Shown: piece by piece, positions 1 through 7,495 of the stretch
Layout of the letters: every line of letters begins with the position of its first letter
How positions within the stretch are numbered: position 1 is the first letter of the stretch
Assembly (NCBI RefSeq): GCF_001718195.1
Contig: NZ_MCNV01000042.1
Coordinates: 1-48,108, forward strand
DNA: 48,108 nt
Direction: 5' to 3'
Source: Paraburkholderia nodosa
GTDB lineage: Bacteria > Pseudomonadota > Gammaproteobacteria > Burkholderiales > Burkholderiaceae
The notes under the pieces: model-generated
What the model was told of the DNA's origin: nothing
Databases searched by the model: none
Seen by the model: the letters and a program-made list of their open reading frames with translations, nothing else
Translations under genes and position numbers: made by a program

Positions 1-204
1 CGCCGGACTCTGCAGGGGCCGGCGCGAGCGGTCCGCCAACGCCGTGGCGCCGTCATCCTGTGCATGCCGGGCAAGCCACTTGTAGCCGGTCTTCGGGCTG
101 ATGCCGAAACGCCGGCATAGTTCACGCCGGTTGGCGCCGTCCTGCAGGGCCAGATTCACGAATTCCAGACGCAGGTTCATGGTGTTTCTCGGGTTCCAGG
201 GCAT
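1..204 (-). CDS. IS481 family transposase, N-terminal fragment
   Basis: This is the N-terminal 68 residues of a transposase that continues past the left edge. The start MPWNPRNTMNLRLEFV, followed by ANRRELCRRFGISPKTGYKW, is the helix-turn-helix region of IS481 transposases; in the family it binds the terminal repeats. The catalytic DDE core would lie beyond base 1 and cannot be checked. I chose the ATG at 204-202 because MPW is the usual N-terminus; an internal ATG at 180 also exists. Nothing in the visible part suggests a frameshift or stop. Confidence 0.82.
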   Translation of the reverse strand, partial: MPWNPRNTMNLRLEFVNLALQDGANRRELCRRFGISPKTGYKWLARHAQDDGATALADRSRRPLQSPA

Positions 205-235
205 GAACGGCTCCAGGCGAATCACTCGCCCGAAG

Positions 236-284
236 TGTTACCCATGTCCCCGCACACCTGTTACCCATGTCTCCGGTCCATACA
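236..284. repeat. IS481 terminal region with a 23-bp-spaced direct repeat
   Basis: TGTTACCCATGTCCCC begins at 236 and TGTTACCCATGTCTCC at 259, so a 16-bp unit differing at one base is repeated 23 bp apart. The second copy runs into GGTCCATACA, probably the end of the element. In IS481 elements such motifs belong to the transposase-binding terminal inverted repeat. A second, internal copy is worth noting because it could be a second binding site. Confidence 0.6.
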
Positions 285-389
285 CCGCTGCAAAGAAAAG
301 TAGGTGCCGCCCCGCACAGGGGCAACGCATGCACACCGACGCGAAAACAGGTAATCGCACAAGCAGCCAGGAACCGAGCGCAGCGCCAA

Positions 390-2204
390 TCACCTGACCT
401 TCACAGCCACAAAGCTCCTCGCATTATTCCGCTGAATCAGCAGCGACATACTCTTCGTCGCCTTCGCCTCGAGCGCGACAGCTTGCTCCTGCGATTCGAC
501 CAGCGTGTCATCGAGCGACAGCACGACATCTCCAGCCCGCACACCCGCGCTCGCAGCCGGCCCAGTGGAGGCTTCCACCATCAAACCAAGCGGCAACCCG
601 GTCGAGCGCTTTTCCTCGGCGCTCAGCGCATGCGCGATCAGACCGAGTCGGTCGGCGGCATGGCGCGGAGCCGGTGTTGCGGCGGCGGCCTGCGCGTTCG
701 GGTCCGCCATCACCGTTTTGACGGCTTTCACGTCAGACGGTGGGGCCTTGCTCACCGGATCGGCTACTGCGGGTGCGACCGGCGCGTCGGTCTTCTCCAC
801 CGCCTGTGCGGCATCGGTTGCTTGAGCTGCTGTCGCACCCGCAGTCCCAGCGGCCGCTCCTGTCGCCGCCGCATCCGCATCCGCCGCCTTCGCCTCGAAC
901 GCCGTGTTCGAGAAGCCGGCCACCGCGGGCTGGCGGTTGCGGATCACCTTCAGCGACGCCGGCGTGGCCGGCGGCACGGCAGCCAGCGCGGCGGCGAGCG
1001 TCGCGGCCCGGTCGACGGGTTTGGTGCCGACCTGCACGATCACGTCGCCGGTCCGGATACCCGCTTTGCCGATGGGCGAGCCGGGATCGACGGCGTCGAC
1101 GAGCGCGCCGCCCGCGTGCGGCAAGCCGAGCGCCGCCGCAAGCCCGGGACTCACGTCCTCGACCTGCATGCCGAAGGTGCGGATCGTGCCGCCGTTGCCC
1201 GCGTTTGCCGCGGTCGCCGCATTGGCGCTGGCGGCGGGCGCCGCCTTGCGTGCCTGCAACTGGGCGCGGAACTGGTTGGCGGCGTCGATTGGAATCGCAA
1301 AGGTCAGGCCCTGGTAGCGGCCGCCATCCGCGTAAATCTGCACGCCGATGCCGATCACCTCGCCCGCGCGATTGAAGATCGGGCCGCCGGAGTTGTCGGG
1401 GTTGACCGCCACATCGGTCTGCAGGAACGGGAACGCCTTGCCGTCGGGCAGCGTGCGCGAGGTCGCGCTGAGGATGCCCGTCGTCACGGTGTTCTGATAG
1501 CTGTCCGGCGACCCGATCGACAGCACCGGTTCGCCGGCGTGCACCTTCGCCGTATCGGCGAGCTTCACGAACGGCAGATCGTGGCCGTCGATCTGCAGCA
1601 CGGCAACGTCGCTTTGCGGGTCGACGGCAACGACCTCCGCCTTGAACTCGCGCTTGTCCGTCAGCCGCACGGTCACCTGCTCGGCGCTGTCGACGATATG
1701 CGCCGTGGTCAGCACGACGCCATCGGGGCTGACGATGAAGCCGGAGCCCGCGCCCGTCATCACGCGCGGTCCGCTGGCCTCGGCGTCGGACGCCGGCTTC
1801 GGCGCGCGACTGAAGAACGCGAAGAAAGGATCGGCGTCGTCGATGGCTTCCTGCTCGGGCGGCGCGGACGGGTCGTCGGGGCTGCGCGCGATCACGTGCA
1901 CGACGGCGGGGCCGTAGCGCTCGGCGAGCGAGAAGAAGTCGGGTGTGGCCACGGCCGCCGGCGCGGTGGCCTCGGCGCTAGCCTTCGGGGCGGCGGCTTT
2001 GTCGCCAGCCGCTTTGTCGCTAGCCGCCGTAGCGCTTGCCGCCTTGTCGTTAGCGGCCTTGTTGGCGGCGGCTTTGTTGGCGGGCGGTTTGGTGGCGGCC
2101 GGAGGCGGCGTTGCCGCGTTCGCCTCGTAACAGAAAGCGCTGGCAAGCGCGAGGGCAAGCGCCGCCGCAGGGCGCGAAGTGCGGGCGAAAGACAGGCGGA
2201 GCAC
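390..2204 (-). CDS. HtrA/DegP-like periplasmic serine protease with two PDZ domains
   Basis: Predicted exported trypsin-like protease of about 604 aa acting in envelope protein quality control. I start it at the GTG at 2204-2202, because GGGAGG lies six bases upstream and the N-terminus then becomes a clean signal peptide (MLRLSFARTSR, an Ala/Leu core, ANA). In-frame starts also exist at 2225 and 2243. An Ala/Lys-rich linker of about 50 residues precedes the protease domain. The triad is visible: His in TTAHIVD (about 169), Asp in SDVAVLQ (about 199) and Ser in NPDNSGG (about 272). PDZ-like regions lie near 335-430 and 520-604. The usual GNSGG is DNSGG here, which may affect the oxyanion hole. 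It is a diverged paralogue rather than a clear degP, degQ or degS. Confidence 0.85.
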   Translation of the reverse strand: MLRLSFARTSRPAAALALALASAFCYEANAATPPPAATKPPANKAAANKAANDKAASATAASDKAAGDKAAAPKASAEATAPAAVATPDFFSLAERYGPAVVHVIARSPDDPSAPPEQEAIDDADPFFAFFSRAPKPASDAEASGPRVMTGAGSGFIVSPDGVVLTTAHIVDSAEQVTVRLTDKREFKAEVVAVDPQSDVAVLQIDGHDLPFVKLADTAKVHAGEPVLSIGSPDSYQNTVTTGILSATSRTLPDGKAFPFLQTDVAVNPDNSGGPIFNRAGEVIGIGVQIYADGGRYQGLTFAIPIDAANQFRAQLQARKAAPAASANAATAANAGNGGTIRTFGMQVEDVSPGLAAALGLPHAGGALVDAVDPGSPIGKAGIRTGDVIVQVGTKPVDRAATLAAALAAVPPATPASLKVIRNRQPAVAGFSNTAFEAKAADADAAATGAAAGTAGATAAQATDAAQAVEKTDAPVAPAVADPVSKAPPSDVKAVKTVMADPNAQAAAATPAPRHAADRLGLIAHALSAEEKRSTGLPLGLMVEASTGPAASAGVRAGDVVLSLDDTLVESQEQAVALEAKATKSMSLLIQRNNARSFVAVKVR

Positions 2205-2520
2205 AGCACACCTCCCAGTGGTCATCGTGCTGGCGGGCGGCACGCGATCGCGGATAGCAAACGAGTGCCGACGACCATAGTGTAGTCACGCCACAAGGCA
2301 ATTGGGGGGCAGGGTTTGTCCTGTAGCGCACGCAAATCGGCACTCAGGCGTAACGACGCATGCGCGGCGCATCGAAGATGACGCTTTGCTGACTTTGCGG
2401 CTGATCAGGCTGCTCAGGAAAGGGAGGGGGCGACGCCGAACAGGTGCGCGAGATGCCCCGCTCGTTGCGAGCGGGGCGTTCGGCTCTGGGGGGCGGCGCG
2501 AGTGCGTATCGCGATCGCTT
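2205..2520. other. Intergenic region between the DUF4148 and HtrA-like genes
   Basis: This 316-bp stretch separates two minus-strand genes. It must hold the HtrA promoter and the end of the DUF4148 transcript. I see the protease ribosome-binding site (CCTCCC on the plus strand, 2211-2216) and a strong hairpin at 2455-2477. I see no convincing promoter boxes and no credible small gene. Confidence 0.5.
2455..2477 (-). terminator. Stem-loop after the DUF4148 gene
   Basis: GCCCCGCTCG and CGAGCGGGGC form a perfect 10-bp stem with a 3-nt loop, 44 bp past the DUF4148 stop. It is placed as a transcription terminator would be, but no U-run follows it on the minus strand. Its efficiency is uncertain. 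Confidence 0.45.
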
Positions 2521-2853
2521 TCAGCTACCCGAATACAGGTTGCAGAAGCTCACCGGCCCGACACACGTCGTCGTGTGCGGTGCGCCGGCGTCGCTCGTGC
2601 CCTGCATGGGCGCGCCCATGCCGCCCGGTTCCTGCTGTTGATGCTGTGCCTTCGCACGCGCGACTTGCTGCGCGGAGATGGGGCTCACGTCTGGATACGA
2701 GCTATCGGTCACGAATTGCGAACCGTTGGCCTGCGCTTCGATCAACTGTTCGCGCACCTGGGCACGCGTGAGTCCTTGTGCGGACGCGGTGGATACAGCG
2801 CCGATGCAAGTCGTCACGACGAGCAAGGCGAAAAGCGGGCGGCGGATGATCAT
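2521..2853 (-). CDS. DUF4148 domain-containing exported protein
   Basis: Small secreted protein of 110 aa. The start at 2853 is set by AGGAG seven bases upstream. The N-terminus MIIRRPLFALLVVTTCIGAV with cleavage near STASAQ is a signal peptide. The mature part begins GLTRAQVREQLIEAQANGSQF, the DUF4148 pattern common as multi-copy small periplasmic proteins in Burkholderiaceae. Two cysteines in the C-terminal part (TTTCVGPVSFC) could form a disulfide; the tail is Gln/Gly-rich. No molecular function is known for the family and the neighbours give no hint. Confidence 0.8.
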   Translation of the reverse strand: MIIRRPLFALLVVTTCIGAVSTASAQGLTRAQVREQLIEAQANGSQFVTDSSYPDVSPISAQQVARAKAQHQQQEPGGMGAPMQGTSDAGAPHTTTCVGPVSFCNLYSGS

Positions 2854-2983
2854 TTCGAACTCCTGATGAAATAGCATGGTTCGGCGACCGGCTGGAGCAC
2901 GGTCGAATCAACGGAGACTGCAATGGGTATACCGCTGAAGGTGGATTGCTATTCCCGTGGAGTTGCAACGGCGGGGTATTTTT

Positions 2984-3553
2984 CTATGTGAGCTGTACCT
3001 GGAGCCAATGCGGCAGTTCCGCGCCGATCAGGCTGACGCCAAAGAGCGCGAGTGCGCCGGCAAATAGAAGGACAAGCGGACTCACCCGCGTTCTGAGCAA
3101 CACGCAAAGGGACATTACGGCGATGGCCTTCGCGGGCAGGCCGCCGTTGAGCGACTTGAGCAGCACCCAGCCCGCCGCGAGCATCATGCCGGCCGCGATG
3201 GGACGCAGGCCGCGCTCGAGCGCCAGCTGCCACGCCGCGCCCTGATAGCGACCCCAGATATGCGTGATGCCGTAGATGAGGATCGCGGTTGGCAGCAGGA
3301 GCGCGGCGGTCGCCACGAGCGCGCCCCAGAAGCCGGCGACCTGCCAACCGATCAACGTGACGAGCAGCGAGCCGGGACCCGGCGCCATGCGTGAAATCGC
3401 GAAGTCGGCGGCGAATTGCGAATGCGTCATCCACGGATGCACGTCCACGACCTGGCGCTCGATTTCGGCGACGATCGCCTGGCCGCCGCCGATCGTCACG
3501 AGCGAAAGTGGCGCGAAAATGGCGGCTAGCTGACCGAGCAGGCGTCCATTCAT
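2984..3553 (-). CDS. chrA: Chromate transporter, short-chain (second half)
   Basis: Second gene of a two-gene short-chain chromate transporter (CHR family), 189 aa with about six membrane segments. Family motifs are visible: TIGGGQAIVAEIER near the N-terminus and SRMAPGPGSLLVTLIGWQ in the middle. The family exports chromate, thought to be coupled to the proton gradient; two half-length CHR proteins of opposite topology act together. It overlaps the upstream half by four bases (ATGA at 3553-3550), implying translational coupling. The symbol is the generic family one; no ChrB-type regulator is adjacent, so chromate as the physiological substrate is inferred. Confidence 0.85.
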   Translation of the reverse strand: MNGRLLGQLAAIFAPLSLVTIGGGQAIVAEIERQVVDVHPWMTHSQFAADFAISRMAPGPGSLLVTLIGWQVAGFWGALVATAALLLPTAILIYGITHIWGRYQGAAWQLALERGLRPIAAGMMLAAGWVLLKSLNGGLPAKAIAVMSLCVLLRTRVSPLVLLFAGALALFGVSLIGAELPHWLQVQLT

Positions 3554-4122
3554 CGCGCACCCCGGCGGATCGCTACGTATTCGTAGAGCACGCTCACAGT
3601 GCCGCCTGCCACGACCACCCACACCAGCGACAAACGCAGAATGCCGATCGCAAGAAAGGTCGCTGCCATGAGCAGCAGCGCAAGCCCCTGCCGCCTCACG
3701 CGCCGAGCGGTGACGACGCCCATCGACAGCGACAACCCCGTGGCCGCCGCGGCGGCGCCTGCGATCAGAATCTGCGTGAGTGGATGGAAGATGAGCGCGC
3801 CGACCACGCTGCCGATCACGACGATCAGACACGCGGGCGGCACGACGATGCCCGTTACGGCCACGGCGGCACCGCGCCAGCCGAGCAGCCGGTGCCCGAT
3901 CCAGATCGCCATGTTTTTCACGTTGATGCCGGGCAGCGCCTGCGAGAGGGCGAGGCCGTTGAGAAAGTCCTCTTCGCTGATCCAGTCGCGATCGTGGACG
4001 AATTCGCGCAACAGCCAGCCGCTCAAGCCGCCGCCAAAGCTCGTCATGCCAATGCGGCTGAAGATCAGAAAGAGTCCGAACAGCGTGGGGCGCGGCGAGG
4101 GGTTTGGCGTGGAAGCAGTCAC
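3550..4122 (-). CDS. chrA: Chromate transporter, short-chain (first half)
   Basis: First half of the bipartite CHR transporter, about 190 aa from the GTG at 4122 (VTASTPNPSPRPTLFGLF). The reading frame stays open to 4230, but the residues before 4122 do not look like CHR sequence. No start has a good Shine-Dalgarno, so the N-terminus is uncertain. The CHR signature TSFGGGLSGWLLREFV and the block EEDFLNGLALSQALPGINVKN are clear, followed by hydrophobic segments. It is transcribed first and coupled to the second half. The split is normal for short-chain CHR pairs, not a broken long-chain gene. Confidence 0.85.
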   Translation of the reverse strand: MTASTPNPSPRPTLFGLFLIFSRIGMTSFGGGLSGWLLREFVHDRDWISEEDFLNGLALSQALPGINVKNMAIWIGHRLLGWRGAAVAVTGIVVPPACLIVVIGSVVGALIFHPLTQILIAGAAAAATGLSLSMGVVTARRVRRQGLALLLMAATFLAIGILRLSLVWVVVAGGTVSVLYEYVAIRRGAR

Positions 4123-4366
4123 GGGGATGACGCAAAGCGGGTAATGCCGAACGGTTCGGCGGTCGTCTCGTGCGGTGGTGGCCAAAATTATAGCGCCGCA
4201 ACACGTGTGGCGCGGAGGGCGCGCGGTCACGCAAAATTCAGCGCGAGGTCAGGGCCGTTATGATGGTCGTACTCGCAGCGGCGCGATCGCTGTGATCGTT
4301 GTATCTGCGCTGTCCGCCGTGTGCCGCCTGGCGTGACGTGAACAAAACGCCCTGCCGCCATTGCTC

Positions 4367-5470
4367 ATGCCCAGGAAAAAGACCAGCGTCTGGCTCAAAG
4401 GTCTCGAATTGCTCACCCGCATGAGCGCACCGCGACCGAAGAAAAGGGCCGCCGCACGCAAAACGGCGCCCGCCAAGGCCGCGCAGGTCGCGAGGCCGGC
4501 AGCCAAACCGGCGAGGCGCGCCGGGAAGGCGCATGTGGGGCGTGCGCAGCCGACGGGCACGGCCGGCAGGTGGATCCGCTCCTATCATTCCGCGCCGCCC
4601 AGGGCCGGGCATCTCGTCAACCATCTCGCGTATGCGCTCTATTTGCCCGCCGGTGCGGCCAGCGCCACGGGCCTGCCGCTCGTGGTCATGCTGCACGGCT
4701 GCAAGCAGACGGCGGAGTCGTTCGCCGCGGGCACGCGGGTTTGTCGGCTGGCGGATCGCGCGGGTTTCGGCGTGCTGCTTCCCGAGCAGGCGAAAACGGC
4801 GCACGCACAGCGATGCTGGCACTGGCACGGCGATCATGCGCAGTCGGAAGCGCCAGCGGTCGGCTCGCTCGTCGATGCCATCGCGCGCGAGCACGGATTC
4901 GATCACGAGCGCATCTACCTGGCGGGCATCTCGGCGGGAGCGGGTCTTGCGTCCGTGCTCGCGATGCGCCATCCGTGGCGGTTCGCGGCAGTGGGCCTGC
5001 ATTCGGGCCCGGTTTTCGACGCGGCCAGTTCCACCATGAGCGCGATGAGCGTCATGCGCCACGGCAGCCGCGAAGACCCGGTGCATCTGGTCGATGCCGC
5101 TCTCGATGTCGCCGCCCATCCCGGTATGCCGGCCTTCGTCGTGCAGGGCGAAATCGACGCGGTCGTGGCAAAGCGCAACGCCGTGCAACTCGGCATGCAG
5201 TTCGCGCGTGTCAACCGGCTGCTCGACGCGCAGGGCGAATTACGCGTCGGCGAGATCCGGACCTATAGCCGCGACGCGGTGGCGTATACCGACTACGTCA
5301 AGTCGGGCAGGCTCGTCGTGCGTGTATGCGTGGTTCGCGGCCTCGGGCATGCATGGAGCGGCGGCGATCCGCGCGAAGCGTTTCATTCGGACCGAGGCCC
5401 CGACGCGATGGCGATGATGTGGCAGTTCTTCCGGCGGCAGCGCCGAAGTGCGGCAGATGAAATGGCGTAA
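4367..5470 (+). CDS. PHB depolymerase family esterase (LpqC/feruloyl-esterase type)
   Basis: Alpha/beta hydrolase of 367 aa in the esterase-PHB family, which cleaves polyhydroxybutyrate oligomers or other esters. Visible residues are the oxyanion motif LHGC (about 109-112), the lipase box GISAG with nucleophile Ser189, Asp264 in GEIDAVV and His328 in GLGHAWSGG. The first 60 residues are rich in Lys, Ala and Arg (PKKRAAARKTAPAKAAQ) with no hydrophobic signal peptide, so a cytoplasmic or granule-associated enzyme is plausible. The ATG at 4367 has no strong ribosome-binding site; a TTG two codons earlier is possible. It converges on the efflux gene with an 8-bp gap. The true substrate is unknown. 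Confidence 0.83.
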   Translation: MPRKKTSVWLKGLELLTRMSAPRPKKRAAARKTAPAKAAQVARPAAKPARRAGKAHVGRAQPTGTAGRWIRSYHSAPPRAGHLVNHLAYALYLPAGAASATGLPLVVMLHGCKQTAESFAAGTRVCRLADRAGFGVLLPEQAKTAHAQRCWHWHGDHAQSEAPAVGSLVDAIAREHGFDHERIYLAGISAGAGLASVLAMRHPWRFAAVGLHSGPVFDAASSTMSAMSVMRHGSREDPVHLVDAALDVAAHPGMPAFVVQGEIDAVVAKRNAVQLGMQFARVNRLLDAQGELRVGEIRTYSRDAVAYTDYVKSGRLVVRVCVVRGLGHAWSGGDPREAFHSDRGPDAMAMMWQFFRRQRRSAADEMA

Positions 5471-5478
5471 GCGGGGCG

Positions 5479-6882
5479 TCAGCCATCGTTTGCGCGACGT
5501 ACTCGCGCCGGCAGCAGCATGGCCGCCGCGAAGCACAGGAGATGCAGCCCGCAGAGCGCCGCGAAGGCCGGCAGGAATTGCCGCGGTTCGGCGGCGGAGG
5601 AACTCGGCACGGCGAGAGAAACCGCGATGGAGATGAGCGTCGTGGCGACCGGGCCGCCAATTCTTTGCGCGATATTCAACGCGGTGTTCGCCACGGGAAG
5701 CCGCGCCTTCGGTATGCGGGCATACGCGGCGGAAATCGAAGGAATGCTAATGGTTCCCTGACCCGCGCCCGCGATAAAGAGACTCGCCAACGCGAGGCTC
5801 GTGGAAAACGCATGGCCGCTCATCCACAAGAACGGCAGCGTGGCGACGAGCGCCAGCAGCGCGCCGCCTGCCGCGAGCGCGCGGCAGCCCAGACGCTCGG
5901 TGAGAAAACCCATGCAGGCGAATGAGGCCATCATGCCTGCGCCCGTGGCCGCGAGCAGCCAGCCCGCATGCGCGGCGCTCAGGCCGCAGCCCGCTATGAG
6001 GTAGAGCGGAACGGCAAGCTGCCGTCCGTACATGATGCCGTTGGCGAAGAATTGCGTGATGGCGGGAACCGCGAACGTCCGGTTCGCAAAGAGGCGCACG
6101 TCGATCAGCGCTGTCGTTGGCCGGCGTAGCGAGTGCCACACGAATCCCGCGAGCAGCGCAGCACCGGCTAGCAGAAACCCCGCGCCTTCGGCGTGCATGG
6201 CGTTCTGGAATCCATAGACAAGCGTGGCGAGACCAGGCGAGATCAACGCAAAGCCCGCGAAATCGAAGCGGCGCCTTTGCGGTCGAGCGGCATCGGGCGC
6301 CAGCAAACGTGCGGCCAGTGTGACGCCGAGTATGCCGACCGGTACGTTGATCAAAAAGAGCCAGGGCCAGGCGGCCCGCGCGAGTACGGCGCCGGCGAGC
6401 ACCGGGCCGAGGATCGGCCCGAGCAGGATGGGCAGCGTGGCGTAGCCCATCACGCGCTCCATGTTCTTGCCCGCGACGCGCCCGATCATCATCTGCGCCA
6501 TGGGTGCGAGCAGCCCGGCCACGAGGCCCTGAACGATGCGCGCACCGATCAGTTCCCCCATGTTTTGCGCCGCGCCGCACAGTACCGAAGCGAGCGTGAA
6601 GGCCGTGAAGGCGAAGAGATAGAGCCGCTTCGCGCCGACGCGGTCCACCAGCCAGCCGTTGAGCGGAAGCATGAGCGCCATGGCCAGCAGGTAGCCGCTC
6701 ATGATCCACTGCGTCGTGGCAACGGGCGAGTGGAGCGCATCGCCGATGGCCGAGAGGGAGACGTTCACGAGCGTCGAATCCATCTGCGCCATGAACGAGC
6801 CGATGGAGACGACGATGGCGACCTTCCAGACCGACGCGGGAATCCGGTTGCCGGCACCGCCGGGCTCACGCGTGCCGCTCAT
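5479..6882 (-). CDS. DHA2 family multidrug efflux MFS transporter
   Basis: Inner-membrane drug:proton antiporter of 467 aa. The hallmark FMAQMDSTLVNVSLSAIGDAL in the first membrane segment and the loop WLVDRVGAKRLYLFAF place it in the DHA2 (EmrB/QacA-like) group; roughly 14 hydrophobic segments are present. The ATG at 6882 overlaps the marR stop by four bases (ATGA), so the pump is translated with its regulator and is probably de-repressed by a MarR ligand. No membrane-fusion (EmrA-like) partner is nearby, so it probably works alone across the inner membrane. Confidence 0.85.
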   Translation of the reverse strand: MSGTREPGGAGNRIPASVWKVAIVVSIGSFMAQMDSTLVNVSLSAIGDALHSPVATTQWIMSGYLLAMALMLPLNGWLVDRVGAKRLYLFAFTAFTLASVLCGAAQNMGELIGARIVQGLVAGLLAPMAQMMIGRVAGKNMERVMGYATLPILLGPILGPVLAGAVLARAAWPWLFLINVPVGILGVTLAARLLAPDAARPQRRRFDFAGFALISPGLATLVYGFQNAMHAEGAGFLLAGAALLAGFVWHSLRRPTTALIDVRLFANRTFAVPAITQFFANGIMYGRQLAVPLYLIAGCGLSAAHAGWLLAATGAGMMASFACMGFLTERLGCRALAAGGALLALVATLPFLWMSGHAFSTSLALASLFIAGAGQGTISIPSISAAYARIPKARLPVANTALNIAQRIGGPVATTLISIAVSLAVPSSSAAEPRQFLPAFAALCGLHLLCFAAAMLLPARVRRANDG

Positions 6883-7307
6883 CGTTCGGCCAGCCTTCTC
6901 ATGATGTCGCCCGCCTTGAAAAGCGTGGCGCGCTCGTCTTCGTCGAGGTCCGCGATGGCTTGCGAGAGCCACAGTTGTTTCGCGTCGCGGGTCTGCTTGC
7001 GCAGTTGCCTGCCCTTTTGCGTCAGATCGATGAGGAGCTGACGGCCATCGGTCGCATGAGGCGTACGCGTGACGAGGGCCATCTCCTCGAGCGCCGCGAC
7101 GGTGGCGCCCATCGACTGGGGCCGCATGCCTTCGGCGCGGGCGAGCGCGGCAATCGTGGCGGGACCGTCGTTGGCGAGCCGTGACATGACGACGGACTCG
7201 GTCATCGAGAGAGCGCCCGCATAAGACTCGTTGCGCGTGCGACGCACGAGCATGCCGATCGCCTGCATGAGGTCGATGACGGCGGGTTCAGGGGTACTGG
7301 CAGACAT
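6879..7307 (-). CDS. MarR family transcriptional regulator
   Basis: Winged-helix regulator of 142 aa. The DNA-binding region is visible in TESVVMSRLANDGPATIAALARAEGMRPQS, and the wing in VTRTPHATDGRQLLIDLTQKG. It lies directly before the efflux pump with a 4-bp overlap, a classic arrangement in which MarR represses its own operon until a phenolic or drug ligand binds. A near-perfect palindrome at 7357-7384, about 50 bp upstream, is the likely operator and may also control the divergent DUF1479 gene. Confidence 0.88.
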   Translation of the reverse strand: MSASTPEPAVIDLMQAIGMLVRRTRNESYAGALSMTESVVMSRLANDGPATIAALARAEGMRPQSMGATVAALEEMALVTRTPHATDGRQLLIDLTQKGRQLRKQTRDAKQLWLSQAIADLDEDERATLFKAGDIMRRLAER

Positions 7308-7356
7308 GGCGATTCACACGGATTCGGTTGGGGTGTGTCCTCGAATCATGAAGATA

Positions 7357-7384
7357 AACAGGTAGACTTGCAAGTTTATCTGTT
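7357..7384. promoter_or_regulatory. MarR operator: 28-bp near-perfect palindrome
   Basis: The site is centred on the perfect 10-bp palindrome ACTTGCAAGT (7366-7375) and has outer arms AACAG and CTGTT. Across 28 bp only two base pairs break the symmetry. It lies between the marR start (7307) and the DUF1479 start (7496). On the minus strand a possible -35 TTGCAA falls inside it, with CATGAT 17 bp downstream, so binding would block marR transcription. That MarR is the binding protein is inferred. Confidence 0.68.
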
Positions 7385-7495
7385 AAAAATTCGAGCACCT
7401 GAAGAGAGCGATGCCAATCGGCTAACGCCAGACGAGCGCCATTGAGGCGTATGCTTGCGATCAAACGACGGCATTCAACCCCGATGGAGACACGC

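Larger units (their letters stand above)
1..284 (-). mobile_element. IS481-family insertion sequence, one end (rest lies left of the window)
   Basis: The first 284 bases look like the 5' end of an IS481-type element read on the minus strand. They hold the start of the transposase gene and, outside it, a terminal region with a repeated TGTTACCCATGTC motif. The probable outer edge is the trinucleotide ACA at 282-284, which reads TGT inward on the minus strand, as is usual for this family. The far end and any target-site duplication are outside the window, so I cannot say whether the element is intact. Confidence 0.72.

Noticed and set aside
267..2285. 672-residue open frame on the plus strand
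   Set aside because: It is antisense to the HtrA-like protease, is extremely Arg-rich and has no domain; high GC makes such shadow frames common here.
2984..4234. A single 416-residue frame covering both chromate transporter halves
   Set aside because: Only its C-terminal half is CHR-like; the N-terminal half is out of frame with the first transporter gene. The ATGA overlap and complete motifs in each half show two real genes, not one frameshifted gene.
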